A stretch of DNA of 64,000 nt, taken from Bin87 sp965261925 (GTDB lineage Bacteria > Chloroflexota > Dehalococcoidia > Lucifugimonadales > UBA3495). Location of the stretch: the NCBI GenBank assembly GCA_965261925.1, contig OZ253486.1, positions 3,658,001 through 3,722,000 of the forward strand. The letters are read 5' to 3'. The notes below the pieces were generated by a model. That model did not search any database. It was not told the origin of the DNA and saw nothing but the letters and a program-made list of their open reading frames with translations. Both the position numbers and the translations under genes were made by a program. Below are positions 9,201 through 17,212 of this stretch, piece after piece. Position 1 is the first letter of the stretch. Each line of letters opens with the position of its first letter.

Positions 9201-9618
9201 TATCGGTCAAAAACTGGCGGAAGAAGTCCCGGTCCTCGGCCTTGCGGATGGTCTCCAGCGGCGTTCCCAGCAGCCGCACGTCGTAGCGGTCCAGCACCCC
9301 GGCGTCGGCCAGGGCAACGGCCAGGTTCAGGCCGGTTTGTCCTCCTAGGGTGGGCAGAACTCCGTCGGGTCGCTCCTGGGCGATGATGCGTTCCAGCACC
9401 GGCACGGTGAGCGGCTCGATGTATACGCGGTCGGCGACGTCCCGGTCGGTCATGATGGTGGCCGGATTCGAGTTGACCAGGACCGTGACCACACCTTCTT
9501 CGCGAAGGGCTTTGCACGCCTGCGTGCCGGCATAGTCGAACTCGGCGGCCTGCCCGATTATGATAGGGCCAGATCCGATGACCAGTACCTTGCGGGGTTG
9601 TTGTGGAGCGTCAGTCAA
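6283..9618 (-). CDS. carB: Carbamoyl-phosphate synthase large subunit
   Basis: Synthesises carbamoyl phosphate from bicarbonate, ATP and the ammonia delivered by CarA. The 1111-residue length is slightly above the usual 1070-1080. Two ATP-grasp halves are visible: the first opens with KVLVIGSGPIIIGQAAEFDY (from residue 10) and includes VVRPAYTLGGTGGG; the second opens with KAIVIGSGPIRIGQGIEFDY near residue 590 and includes VVRPSYVLGGRAM. Each half ends in the VNPR-S metal/ATP motif (EVNPRVSRSS, EVNPRGSRTI). The C-terminal methylglyoxal-synthase-like regulatory domain (ADAGCRLYATEGTA) is present. It is the last gene of the pyr run but is separated from carA by three unknown genes. Confidence 0.97.
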   Translation of the reverse strand: MTDAPQQPRKVLVIGSGPIIIGQAAEFDYAGTQACKALREEGVVTVLVNSNPATIMTDRDVADRVYIEPLTVPVLERIIAQERPDGVLPTLGGQTGLNLAVALADAGVLDRYDVRLLGTPLETIRKAEDRDFFRQFLTDIGEPMPPNHTVFTMAEAQAYKAEAGLPLVVRPAYTLGGTGGGIANTEEEFLATVESGLAASPITQVLLERSLVGWKEIEYEVIRDGADNCITVCNMENLDPMGAHTGDSIVVAPSQTLTDKEYQMLRTASLKIIRGLGIEGGCNIQLALRPHPDAMRNRPSDWDADSDYYVIEVNPRVSRSSALASKATGYPIARVSAKIAVGRRLDEIPNEVTGSTGAAFEPALDYCVVKIPRWPFDKFPDGDRHVTTQMKATGEVMAIDRSFEAALQKATRALEQSNSSLLWEAQEWRSLSIRDGYQHLLDTLPLDPNDLRLWALTAALRRGVSRDQLVGHTSIDPWFIAALERIVDQERRLLGNPLTPPLLLASKRLGFSDVEISTLSGLLPEQVRQLRLQHGIKPVFKMVDTCAAEFEAATPYYYSSYDTENEAPPLEGPKAIVIGSGPIRIGQGIEFDYCSVHAAWALSQEGVSSIMVNSNPETVSTDFDTSDRLYFEPLDEEAVRDIIDNETTDDDPPPSLVQFGGQTAINLSQSLAAVGLPILGSSAEAIDIASDRQKFERFLVNLGVPQPPGGTVQSVDQALRVAQRIGYPVVVRPSYVLGGRAMEIVRNATELIRYLTIATEVTPEREVLVDHYMEGRECEVDAICDGERVLIPGIMEHVERAGVHSGDSMAIYPGLNLTEAEVNTLVDYTTRIGLALGVRGLMNIQFVLQGGNAYRSPSVSPSDEANDTTVYVLEVNPRGSRTIPFISKVTGVPVANLATRVMLGGKLSDMGYAGGLWPRQKLVGIKAPVFSMSKLVGVDWYMGPEMKSTGEVMGIDRDFTGALTKALQAASIDLSPGMGVLLSISDQSKADSLPLIRGLADAGCRLYATEGTAAMITAMDLPVTTITKRIGQGSPDVLDVINDGTVGAVVNTLSGDSSVMRDGFYIRRAAVERRIPCFTSLDTARAAMESMLTGVDNFSVLTTDEYLAMSG

Positions 9619-9667
9619 TGCAGTGTCCTCTGTGGGTTCGCAGGGTCGTTGTCGTCCAATCTGCGGT

Positions 9668-10366
9668 TCAGTCGGCCGTGATCGATCTCATTCCTAAGAA
9701 CCGGCAACCTAGTCGCTCGGTTCGCGCAATACTGGCGCTCAGAGCGGCAGTCTGCATGGATACCAGAAAGGAGCCATCGGGGGACGCGCCAAGGCTTCGC
9801 AACTTTGCTTCGATACTTGCCGCCCTACGCTGCATGAGCGCGAAGTAGGAACATTGCAAGACGAGAGTGCAAGCGAATACCACGAAAAACCCGGCGGCTC
9901 CAACCAGATAGGCCCGGTAGTCGTAACCTTCGACCTGGGCGGTTAGGGTCGCCAACACTAGGCCAGTGATCATTGCTCCGCAACAAAATATAGTGAGGTA
10001 GAAACTGTGGCCTACCGCTCGAGCGCCAACACCGACGCCTTTGCTGTCGTTTGGTTTCCGCGCTTGGGTTTCTACGCCGGAAGAATTCGGAGGTTCGATG
10101 ATATCCAGCCGGTCGACGATAGCCGTCATCCAGACCGCGTAGCCACGGATTAGCAATCGGTACAGGAGAACTGCCAACCATGGACCCACGGAGAGCGAAA
10201 GGAAATCGCATATCCCCACCGCCGTAGCCAAGTCCACGGATTCGTCCAAATAGAGCGCGCCGTGGACCAGACCAACCAGGGCAGCAGGCGCTACTCCCCA
10301 TTTGGTAGGAGCGACCATTCTCATCAGCGGTATCCGCGCACGCTGCAACATGGCGTCAATTCCCAA
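9668..10366 (-). CDS. Unknown membrane protein
   Basis: A protein of 232 residues not assignable to a family. About five hydrophobic segments are visible (around GVAPAALVGLVHGALYL, LSVGPWLAVLLYRLLI, LTIFCCGAMITGLVLATLT and LVGAAGFFVVFACTLVLQ), with a charged loop near residues 85-110 and a basic C-terminal tail. Its start overlaps the end of the next upstream gene by 11 bp, so the two are translationally coupled. The base composition is less GC-rich than the flanking car genes. It separates carB from carA together with its partner, which suggests insertion into the operon. Confidence 0.65.
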   Translation of the reverse strand: MGIDAMLQRARIPLMRMVAPTKWGVAPAALVGLVHGALYLDESVDLATAVGICDFLSLSVGPWLAVLLYRLLIRGYAVWMTAIVDRLDIIEPPNSSGVETQARKPNDSKGVGVGARAVGHSFYLTIFCCGAMITGLVLATLTAQVEGYDYRAYLVGAAGFFVVFACTLVLQCSYFALMQRRAASIEAKLRSLGASPDGSFLVSMQTAALSASIARTERLGCRFLGMRSITAD

Positions 10367-10640
10367 TACGCCTCAAAAAAGTTCTGGCAGCCACCACGGC
10401 TTCCCACGTTACGATAACCGCGCCCGTGATTGCCCAAACTACGGCACACCCTACCAATGTTACGTCCAGCACAAAAGTAATGACGTTGTGAGTACGTGTC
10501 CCGGCGTCAATTGAAAACCCGATGATCCATTCCAGCAACAGACCGGATAGTACTAAAATCACTGCCATTGATAATGACGTTAGGAAAGTTAAAGCAGCTA
10601 GCCCGACACGGCGCAATGCTCCCGCAAGCTCTTCTGTCAT
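10356..10640 (-). CDS. Small unknown membrane protein
   Basis: A 94-residue protein with two strong hydrophobic stretches (GLAALTFLTSLSMAVILVLS and ITFVLDVTLVGCAVVWAITG) and a basic C-terminal tail ending in ARTFLRRIGN. No family is recognised. The stop lies inside the start of the following membrane-protein gene, an 11-bp overlap, so they are likely co-expressed and may form a complex. Composition is less GC-rich than the pyr genes on either side, as for its partner. It could be a foreign pair carried within the operon. Confidence 0.6.
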   Translation of the reverse strand: MTEELAGALRRVGLAALTFLTSLSMAVILVLSGLLLEWIIGFSIDAGTRTHNVITFVLDVTLVGCAVVWAITGAVIVTWEAVVAARTFLRRIGN

Positions 10641-10757
10641 CGGTTGATTCTACTACACCCTACTCACTAACCCGTTTCGCGCAACGCTCGCTGATTGGCT
10701 GAAAGGGCAGAGCCATTCAACGAGGCGATCCAAGACCTTTCCTACGGCTCTAACCGG

Positions 10758-11183
10758 TCATGAAAAACGGGGCATGGAGCCGGGCAGTTCCATGAGATTT
10801 CGCTCGGTGAGCGCGTTGATCATCTGGAAGATGAACGCGCCGAAGAACGCCCCCTCCGCATCGAAGTGGTCGAGGTCAATGCCGCCATCGGGCGTGCGCG
10901 GCGGGATGATGAAATCGGTGGCATCGGGGCCCGCGTTGATGGCGTGCACGAACCCCACGGGCTGGTCGCTGATCGCCTGGCTGGTGGCCGGGTCGGTCAC
11001 CTTGACCGCCAGCTCCCAGCGTGCGCCCAACTGGCCCCGGCTCACCGCCGCCAGCACGTAGCCGTGCCCGTCGTGCGAGAACGTGGGCACCGTTTCTTCA
11101 AGCAGGCCCAGCGTCTCGTTCAAGCTGATGGGCAACTGGGCTTCGATGCCCTGTTCCAGCAGAAAGGCGGTAAATCCGGTCAT
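10758..11183 (-). CDS. Conserved-looking protein of unknown function after carA
   Basis: A 141-residue soluble protein starting 48 bp after the carA stop, with GC-rich composition like the pyr genes. No signal peptide or membrane segment is present. The sequence alternates short strands and loops (FSHDGHGYVLAAVSRGQLG, ARWELAVKVTD, ATDFIIPPRTPDGGIDLDHF) and ends with a helix FFGAFIFQMINAL. Family not recognised. The position between carA and carB and the close spacing suggest co-transcription with the pyrimidine genes, but nothing in the sequence indicates a catalytic role. Confidence 0.6.
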   Translation of the reverse strand: MTGFTAFLLEQGIEAQLPISLNETLGLLEETVPTFSHDGHGYVLAAVSRGQLGARWELAVKVTDPATSQAISDQPVGFVHAINAGPDATDFIIPPRTPDGGIDLDHFDAEGAFFGAFIFQMINALTERNLMELPGSMPRFS

Positions 11184-11231
11184 GCGATGTACGCTCCAAT
11201 CAGTCTCTTCAGTGACGGAATAGGATGAAGG

Positions 11232-12362
11232 CTAAACCACTCGCCCCGCCGGCTTCGCGTCGTCGACCATCGCCAGGAAGCGGTCGAACAGGTACTCGTT
11301 GTCCCTTGGGCCGGGCGACGCCTCGGAGTGGTACTGGATGGTGAACAGGGGCAGGTCCCGGTGCCGCAAACCCTCCACCGTGTAGTCGTTCAGGTTGATG
11401 TGGGACACCTCGAGCCCGGCGGGCAGGTTGTCGGCGGATACCGCGTAGCCGTGGTTCTGCGCCGTGATGTGCACCTGCTCAGAAATCAGGTCTTTCACCG
11501 GATGGTTGCCGCCCCGGTGTCCGAACTTGAGCTTGTAGGTCTCGGCGCCCAACGCGCGGGCGGCCAGCTGATGGCCCAGGCAGATGCCCATGATGGGTAC
11601 CTGGCCGATGAGCTTGCCGAGATTGCTCACAATGTCGCCCAGCAGCACGGGGTCGCCCGGGCCGGGCGACAGCAGGACGCCGTTCGGTTGCATCGCCAGC
11701 ATGTCCTCGGCCGGGGTGTAGGCCGGCACCGTGATCACCTCGCAGCCCCGGCTTTGCAACAGTCTTAGGATGTTGTACTTGACGCCAGCGTCGGTGACCA
11801 GGATGCGTCGAACGCCGGCTGGCGGTGGCGTTGTCGGGTAGCCCTCATGCTCACCGTTGTCCCAGGAGTAGACGCCCGGCGTCGTAACCGTGCTCACCAG
11901 GTCCAGGTCGTCATAGCGGGGTATCTCGGCCAGCCGGCGTAGGGCGTTGTCGGGTTCGTCCGCCGTTATGAGGCCGGTCATGACCCCCCGCGTACGCAAC
12001 CGGCGCGTCAATGCCCGCGTGTCGATACCGCTGATGCCGGGGATATTGTATTCCCATAGGAAGGCGTCCAGGGTCATGTCGCTGGATGCGTGGCTGGGAA
12101 GGTCGCAGTGCTGACGCACGATCAGGCCCGACACTTGAATTCGCCGGGATTCAAAGTCCCGGCGGTTGATCCCATAGTTGCCCACCAACGGGTAGGTGAA
12201 CGCCACCATCTGACCCGCGTAGGAGGGGTCGGTGAGTACCTCCTGGTAGCCGGTCATGGTGGTGTTGAAGACCACCTCTCCCCAACCGTCCCGCTGCGCG
12301 CCGAAGGATTCGCCGGTGAAGACGGAGCCGTCCTCCAGTGCCAGGTGTACCGGACGAGTCAT
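11232..12362 (-). CDS. carA: Carbamoyl-phosphate synthase small subunit
   Basis: Class I glutamine amidotransferase subunit that hydrolyses glutamine and channels ammonia to CarB. It has 376 residues from the ATG at 12362; the open frame extends upstream only as shadow of pyrC. The N-terminal CPSase domain starts ALEDGSVFTGESFG and includes FNTTMTGYQEVLTDPSYAGQ. The amidotransferase triad is intact: Cys261 in GICLGHQ, and His345/Glu347 in QYHSEASPGP. The start overlaps the pyrC stop by four bases (ATGA). It belongs to the PyrR-controlled operon. Confidence 0.97.
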   Translation of the reverse strand: MTRPVHLALEDGSVFTGESFGAQRDGWGEVVFNTTMTGYQEVLTDPSYAGQMVAFTYPLVGNYGINRRDFESRRIQVSGLIVRQHCDLPSHASSDMTLDAFLWEYNIPGISGIDTRALTRRLRTRGVMTGLITADEPDNALRRLAEIPRYDDLDLVSTVTTPGVYSWDNGEHEGYPTTPPPAGVRRILVTDAGVKYNILRLLQSRGCEVITVPAYTPAEDMLAMQPNGVLLSPGPGDPVLLGDIVSNLGKLIGQVPIMGICLGHQLAARALGAETYKLKFGHRGGNHPVKDLISEQVHITAQNHGYAVSADNLPAGLEVSHINLNDYTVEGLRHRDLPLFTIQYHSEASPGPRDNEYLFDRFLAMVDDAKPAGRVV

Positions 12363-13735
12363 GCACGTGCTCCTTGGTTCAACAGGGTTTCCTCCTCGAA
12401 TACGATCTGGCCCGCCACCATCGTCGCGGCGACGCGCCCTTGCAGTTCCACGCCGTCCAGCGGGGTGTTGCGGCCCATGGACGCAAACTCGTTCACATCC
12501 ACCGTCCAGCGCGCCTGCGGGTCGAAGATCACCAGGTCGGCGGGCGTTCCCGGCGACAGGGAAGCATACGGTGCAAATGCGTCGCCCAGCACCCGTGCGG
12601 GCCCCGCCGTCAGCCGCTCGATCATGGTGATCAAATCTATCGAACCCCGATGCACCGGCGCCATCAGCGTTCCCAGCGCCGTTTCCAGCACGCTGATCCC
12701 AAACGCGGCGTCGTTGTAGGTACACTCCTTGCTGGCCCGCTCGTGGGGCGCATGATCGGTGGCTACACAATCGATCGTGCCGTCCACCAGGCCGGCGAGA
12801 CATGCCGCCACGTCTTCGTGACTCCGCAGCGGCGGGTACACCTTGGTGGTGGTGTCGTAGGCCATCGCGCCCGTGGCGTTGGCATCGCCCTTGCCGCCCA
12901 GCGCCCACTCGTCGGTCAGCCACACGTGATGGGGACAAACCTCGGCGGTGACTCTAATGCCGCGATCCTTCGCCTGCCGCACCATAGATACGCTGCCCGC
13001 CGAACTCAGGTGCGCCACGTGCAGTCGACCGCCGGTGAGTTCTGCCAGCGCGATGTCCCGCGCCACCATCGTCTCCTCGGCCACTGCGGGAATGCCGGCC
13101 AAGCCCAGTCGGCTGCTCACCCAGCCCTCGGCCATGACGCCGGCTGGACAGAGACCGTGGTCCTGGCAGTGGTTGCTGATGGGCGCGCCCAGGTCCCGGC
13201 TGTAGGTCAGGGCCAACCGCATCAGGGCCGCATCGTGCACGGGATCGCCGTCGTCACTGAACGCCACCACTCCGGCCGACGCCAGTTCCTCCATGTCCGC
13301 CAGTTCTCGCCCCGCACGACCGCGGCTGACGCATCCGATGGCGCGCACCCGCACCGGCGCATCGGCAGCCCGGCGCATCACCAGATCGACCACCGCCTCG
13401 TTATCGACGGGCGGGTCGGTGTTGGGCATCGCGCAGATGGTGGTGAACCCGCCTTTTGCCGCGGCAGCAGCCCCCGTTGCGATGGTCTCCTTGTACTCGT
13501 ACCCCGGCTCCCGCAGGTGGGTGTGGATGTCGATGAAGCCCGGCGCAACGACCAAGCCAGAGGCGTCAATCACCCGTCCGTGTTCGCCAACCGACCCGAC
13601 CGGAATATCGTCGGCCACCGCGCGGACCAGACCATTGCTGACCAGCACGTCGGCCACGGCCTCCCTCCCGTTGGCGGGATCGATTACCCGCCCGCCAGCG
13701 ATCAGGATCGGTCCCATCTGGTCCAAAGCAACCAT
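12359..13735 (-). CDS. pyrC: Dihydroorotase
   Basis: Zinc amidohydrolase that cyclises N-carbamoyl-aspartate to dihydroorotate. At 458 residues it is a class I (long) dihydroorotase. Motifs in order: the metal-binding HxH in GFIDIHTHLREPG (His71, His73), the substrate loop CAMPNTDPPVDN, later metal-site histidines in ISNHCQDH and LHVAHLSSAGS, and the catalytic Asp in CVATDHAPH. It overlaps carA by four bases and starts 2 bp after the pyrB stop, so all three are tightly coupled. Confidence 0.97.
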   Translation of the reverse strand: MVALDQMGPILIAGGRVIDPANGREAVADVLVSNGLVRAVADDIPVGSVGEHGRVIDASGLVVAPGFIDIHTHLREPGYEYKETIATGAAAAAKGGFTTICAMPNTDPPVDNEAVVDLVMRRAADAPVRVRAIGCVSRGRAGRELADMEELASAGVVAFSDDGDPVHDAALMRLALTYSRDLGAPISNHCQDHGLCPAGVMAEGWVSSRLGLAGIPAVAEETMVARDIALAELTGGRLHVAHLSSAGSVSMVRQAKDRGIRVTAEVCPHHVWLTDEWALGGKGDANATGAMAYDTTTKVYPPLRSHEDVAACLAGLVDGTIDCVATDHAPHERASKECTYNDAAFGISVLETALGTLMAPVHRGSIDLITMIERLTAGPARVLGDAFAPYASLSPGTPADLVIFDPQARWTVDVNEFASMGRNTPLDGVELQGRVAATMVAGQIVFEEETLLNQGARA

Positions 13736-13737
13736 CG

Positions 13738-14769
13738 TCAGTCCCCACCCGATCCTGAGCCCACCAACTGGTACAGCAGCGCCATGCGGATGGCCACGCC
13801 GTTGGTCACCTGCTCCTCGATGAGCGAGCGTTCGCCGTGGGCCAGCGCGGTGCTAACCTCGATGCCCTCGTTCATCGGCCCCGGGTGCATCAGCAGCGCA
13901 TCGGGGTTGGCCCTCGCCATGCGCGCGTCGTTCACCTGCCACCGGCGGATGTACTCGCGCAGGCTGGGGAAGAACCCGACCTTCTGCCGCTCCAGCTGCA
14001 ACCGCAGCGCCATCACCAGGTCAGCTCCCTCGACGGCTGCGTCCAGGTCGGGCTGTACGGTCACGCTTGCCAACGGATTGTGCACCCCGTTGTCGCCGGG
14101 ACCCCATCCCGCCGGTGTCAACGGATCAGGCAGCAGCGTGGGCGGTCCGCACAGCACCACATTGGCCCCCAACCTGGCGAAACCCCAAACGGCGGAACGC
14201 GCCACGCGGCTGTGCAACACGTCTCCCACGATCACCACCTTGCGCCCTGCCAGGTCGCCCAGGTGCTCGCGGGCGGTGTGCAGGTCCAGCAACCCCTGGG
14301 TTGGGTGGGCGTGCGCTCCGTCGCCGGCGTTGATGATGGACACGCGGTCCAGGGTACGCGCCAGGAAATGCGGCGCCCCGGAATGCGGATGACGGACCAC
14401 GATGGCGTCGACGCCCATGGCCTGCAGCGTGAGGCCCGTGTTCAACAGCGACTCGCCCTTCTCCACGCTGCTGGCCGTGGAGGTCATGTTGATCACGTCG
14501 GCGCTGAGGATCTTGCCCGCCTCCTCGAAGGAGATGCGGGTACGGGTGCTCGCCTCGTAGAACAGGGTCACGACGACCTTGCCCCGCAGCGTGGGCACCT
14601 TCTTGACGTCGCGGGACAGCACCTCGCGCATGGCCGCCGCGTCATCCAGCACGGCGGTGATTTCCTCCGCCGTGAAATCGTCCAGGTCCAGCACATGGCG
14701 ACGGCGGCCACTGCCGCCTGGGGGCAGCCCTCGCGCGGCAGTGGGCTCGGTTTTCGCCCGTGTAGCCAT
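13738..14769 (-). CDS. pyrB: Aspartate carbamoyltransferase catalytic subunit
   Basis: Condenses carbamoyl phosphate with aspartate, the first committed step of pyrimidine synthesis. It has 343 residues from the ATG at 14769, which overlaps the pyrR stop (ATGA); the frame can be extended nine codons into pyrR but that is not needed. The carbamoyl-phosphate motif is STRTR at 74-78 within FYEASTRTRISFE. Other conserved blocks are INAGDGAHAHPTQGLLDL, MALRLQLERQ and LLMHPGPMNEG. A short basic, proline-rich N-terminal leader (residues 1-24) precedes the first helix. No regulatory-subunit gene (pyrI) is visible. Confidence 0.97.
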   Translation of the reverse strand: MATRAKTEPTAARGLPPGGSGRRRHVLDLDDFTAEEITAVLDDAAAMREVLSRDVKKVPTLRGKVVVTLFYEASTRTRISFEEAGKILSADVINMTSTASSVEKGESLLNTGLTLQAMGVDAIVVRHPHSGAPHFLARTLDRVSIINAGDGAHAHPTQGLLDLHTAREHLGDLAGRKVVIVGDVLHSRVARSAVWGFARLGANVVLCGPPTLLPDPLTPAGWGPGDNGVHNPLASVTVQPDLDAAVEGADLVMALRLQLERQKVGFFPSLREYIRRWQVNDARMARANPDALLMHPGPMNEGIEVSTALAHGERSLIEEQVTNGVAIRMALLYQLVGSGSGGD

Positions 14770-15290
14770 CAGTCCACCCACCGGTCCAGGATGCACACGT
14801 CGTCGACACCATCCGTCTCGAACAGGCGTACCCGCACCAGTTCCGACTGCCGGGTGGGAATGTTCTTGCCTACGAAGTCGGCGCGGACGGGCAGTTCGCG
14901 ATGCCCCCGGTCCACCAGCGCGACCAACTGGATGCGCAGAGGCCGGCCCAGGTCGCTGATCGCGTCCATGGCGGCGCGGACGGTTCGCCCCGTGTAGAGC
15001 ACGTCGTCGGCCAGCACCACGGTGCGTCCGGCAACGTCCACCGGCATCGTGGTGGTGCGGACCCGCATCCGCGGCCGCTCGGAAAGATCATCGCGGTACA
15101 GGTTAATGTCCAGGTGTCCCACCGGCACGGCCACGCCTTCGGAGTCGTTGATGTGCCCCGCGAGCCGTTCCGCGATGGGTACGCCGCGAGTACGGATGCC
15201 GGCCAGCAGCAGGCCCTCGGCGCCGTGGTTGCGCTCCAGGATCTCGTGGTGCATGCGCGTCAGCGCCCGCCGCATTTCGTCGGCGTCCAT
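14769..15290 (-). CDS. pyrR: PyrR bifunctional RNA-binding regulator / uracil phosphoribosyltransferase
   Basis: Binds pyr mRNA in response to UMP and causes attenuation; the family often also has UPRTase activity. From the ATG at 15290 it has 173 residues. The start of the fold (MRRALTRMHHEILERN) and the PRPP-binding motif VVLADDVLYTGRT (91-103) are intact. In-frame codons upstream read as a plausible extra few residues (AVGRQV) typical of the family but have no ATG, GTG or TTG, so either translation begins here or an unusual start is used. A PyrR-binding leader element lies upstream, which closes the regulatory loop. Confidence 0.95.
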   Translation of the reverse strand: MDADEMRRALTRMHHEILERNHGAEGLLLAGIRTRGVPIAERLAGHINDSEGVAVPVGHLDINLYRDDLSERPRMRVRTTTMPVDVAGRTVVLADDVLYTGRTVRAAMDAISDLGRPLRIQLVALVDRGHRELPVRADFVGKNIPTRQSELVRVRLFETDGVDDVCILDRWVD

Positions 15291-15354
15291 GACCTGCCGG
15301 CCGACGGCGTTGGCCTCGTCGATGCCGGCCGGCGTTATGATTTCACTGCGGGTG

Positions 15355-15492
15355 GTAATAAAAAATCCCCTGCCTGTCTGCCGTAATCCGGCGGGCCAGC
15401 GGGGGTTGCGTCAAAATCCGGAGCGTTACCCTGCGGTAAACCGGCTCCGATCCTGTGTGCGCTCACGCTTTGCCAGCCTCTCCGGACTGCCT
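15355..15492 (-). promoter_or_regulatory. PyrR-dependent attenuator in the pyr operon leader
   Basis: Read on the minus strand, the leader contains AGTCCGGAGAGGCTGGCAA at 15488-15470, a close match to the conserved PyrR-binding loop (AGAGAGGCT within a stem that also contains GGCAAG). About 70 bases downstream is an imperfect GC-rich hairpin (about 15406-15364) followed by a run of six T, a rho-independent terminator just upstream of pyrR. This is the standard layout in which UMP-bound PyrR stabilises the binding loop and lets the terminator form. The antiterminator pairing was not computed. Confidence 0.85.
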
Positions 15493-15517
15493 TAAAAGCG
15501 GCGTTGTATGTGAAGCC

Positions 15518-15526
15518 ATTGTAACA
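15518..15526 (-). promoter_or_regulatory. Candidate extended -10 promoter of the pyr operon
   Basis: On the minus strand TGTTACAAT (15526-15518) fits an extended -10 element (TGn plus TACAAT). It lies about 30 bp upstream of the PyrR-binding loop, so a transcript starting near 15511 would contain the whole attenuator. No good -35 is seen. Confidence 0.55.
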
Positions 15527-15600
15527 CACTGCTTGCCAACTCGAGACCGACGGAGCTTGAGACCTACGCCGTCATGCCAGAGACATTCGGTATTACGGAA

Positions 15601-15630
15601 TGTCATTGCGAGCGAAGCGTGGCAATCTCG
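15601..15630. repeat. Third copy of the dispersed CATTGCGAGCGAAGCG repeat
   Basis: The sequence TGTCATTGCGAGCGAAGCGT continues GGCAATCTCG and matches the copies near 6183-6250. It lies in the gap between the pyr promoter region and the radical SAM gene. Nothing else is recognisable in the rest of that gap (15531-15771). Confidence 0.75.
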
Positions 15631-15771
15631 TATGAGCAGCCGGGGAGCGTCCGACTGCGTTCGTGGATTTCCTTGACACCAACCCGTTGACGCGCCGACA
15701 CCGGGTGTGAGAACATCGGTTCGCTAAACCGCCGGGCAACTGATGCCATGGCCCACAGGAGACGCCTAACC

Positions 15772-17193
15772 ATGCTCATCAAGTCCTCGCCCGACCGTTA
15801 CGACAAACTGCGCACCCTCGGCGGCATGGTGGCCGCCGACGACATTCTCACCGGCGGCGCTGCCCGCTCGGAAAACGCCGGGTCCGGCAAGTTCGCCAGC
15901 GGATACGCCACCAGCGGCCCCAACCGGGTCGCCTACTCCGACCCTCGCAAGAACCCCACGCCGGGCATCTACAAGTCCAGCCTGCCCAACGGCAAGAAGA
16001 TCAGCCTGCTCCGCGTGATGTTCACCGACTTCTGCAAGATGGACTGCGCCTATTGCCCCAACAGCATCTACGTGCCCCGCAAGCGTTACGCCTTCAAACG
16101 CGAGGAACTGGCCGACACCTTCATGGAGCTGCACAATCGCCTTGCCGTGGACGGCCTGTTCCTGAGTTCCGGCATCGCGGGCGACGGCACCAAAACCACC
16201 CAGCGCATGGTGGAGACCGTTGAGATCATCCGCAAGAAGCACGGCTTCCGGGGCTACATCCACCTCAAGGTCATGCCCGGCGCCAGCCGGGAGCTGGTCG
16301 AGCGCGCCCACCGGCTGGGCAGCCGCCTGTCGGTGAACATCGAGACGCCCGAACCCGACATGCTGCGCCGCATCAGCCCACACAAGGACCTGCAGCGGGA
16401 CATCCTGGACCCTATGTCCTGGATCAACGAGCTCACCGCATCCACCAACGGCGGCGCGGTGGGCCAGGCCACCCAGTTCGTCGTGGGCGCGGCCGACGAG
16501 TCCGACCGCCAGATCTACCGCCGCGTCGACCAGATGTACACCGACTGGAACCTCAAGCGCGTGTACTATCCGCCCTTCCGGCCCGCCACCCACACCCCCA
16601 TGGAGGAAAAGCCGCCCGTGCCCGCCGGGCGGGAGCATCGCCTCTACCAGATGGACTGGTTGCGACGCGTCTATGACTTCTCCAGCGACGAGATCGGCCT
16701 GGCATTTGACCACGGTGGCTTCCTGTCCCTGGAGCAGGACCCCAAGACGGTCATCGCCATGGAGAACCTCGACGCCTTCCCCATCGACCTCAACACCGCA
16801 TCACGCGATCAGCTACTGCGCATCCCCGGCATCGGTCCGGTGTCCGCCGACCGCATCCTGCAGAACCGCCGCCAGCACAGCATCGACAACTGGCGCGACC
16901 TCCAGACCATGGGCGTGGTACGCAAGCGGGCCTGGCCCTACGTGGTGTTCCCCGGCCAGCGCCCGCCGTCCGTCCGGCAACTCCGCCTGGACCTGTTCGG
17001 CGAAGCGGTGGACCGCCGCGCCGCCGAGGCCACCGGCGTCAGCCTGCCCGCACCCAAATCGCCGGCCCTGTCGGCCGTCATGGAAACGCCCGCGTCCTAC
17101 ACACCCGACCACGCCTGCGTCCCCGGCAGTCGCGGCGCGATGTGCACCGGATGCCCGGTCAACCCGGCTACCATAAATCCCAGGATCGGTTAG
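15772..17193 (+). CDS. Putative DNA modification/repair radical SAM protein with helix-hairpin-helix
   Basis: Radical SAM enzyme of the COG4277 type, annotated in databases as a putative DNA modification/repair protein. The SAM [4Fe-4S] motif is CKMDCAYC (C88, C92, C95), followed by PNSIYVPRKRY. A helix-hairpin-helix DNA-binding motif is visible at about 344-375 (DLNTASRDQLLRIPGIGPVS). The C-terminus has a cysteine pair (MCTGCPVNP). I start at the ATG at 15772, preceded by AGGAG; an ATG at 15748 would add eight residues. Relatives usually sit beside a small partner gene (TIGR03915/DUF4130 type); none is visible here. The reaction is not established. Confidence 0.85.
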   Translation: MLIKSSPDRYDKLRTLGGMVAADDILTGGAARSENAGSGKFASGYATSGPNRVAYSDPRKNPTPGIYKSSLPNGKKISLLRVMFTDFCKMDCAYCPNSIYVPRKRYAFKREELADTFMELHNRLAVDGLFLSSGIAGDGTKTTQRMVETVEIIRKKHGFRGYIHLKVMPGASRELVERAHRLGSRLSVNIETPEPDMLRRISPHKDLQRDILDPMSWINELTASTNGGAVGQATQFVVGAADESDRQIYRRVDQMYTDWNLKRVYYPPFRPATHTPMEEKPPVPAGREHRLYQMDWLRRVYDFSSDEIGLAFDHGGFLSLEQDPKTVIAMENLDAFPIDLNTASRDQLLRIPGIGPVSADRILQNRRQHSIDNWRDLQTMGVVRKRAWPYVVFPGQRPPSVRQLRLDLFGEAVDRRAAEATGVSLPAPKSPALSAVMETPASYTPDHACVPGSRGAMCTGCPVNPATINPRIG

Positions 17194-17212
17194 AGTGTCG
17201 AGCTTTGACCGA

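Noticed and set aside
12338..14392. Long plus-strand open frame of 684 codons
   Set aside because: It lies antisense to pyrC and pyrB, both with intact motifs, and its translation has no family features; a GC-rich shadow frame.
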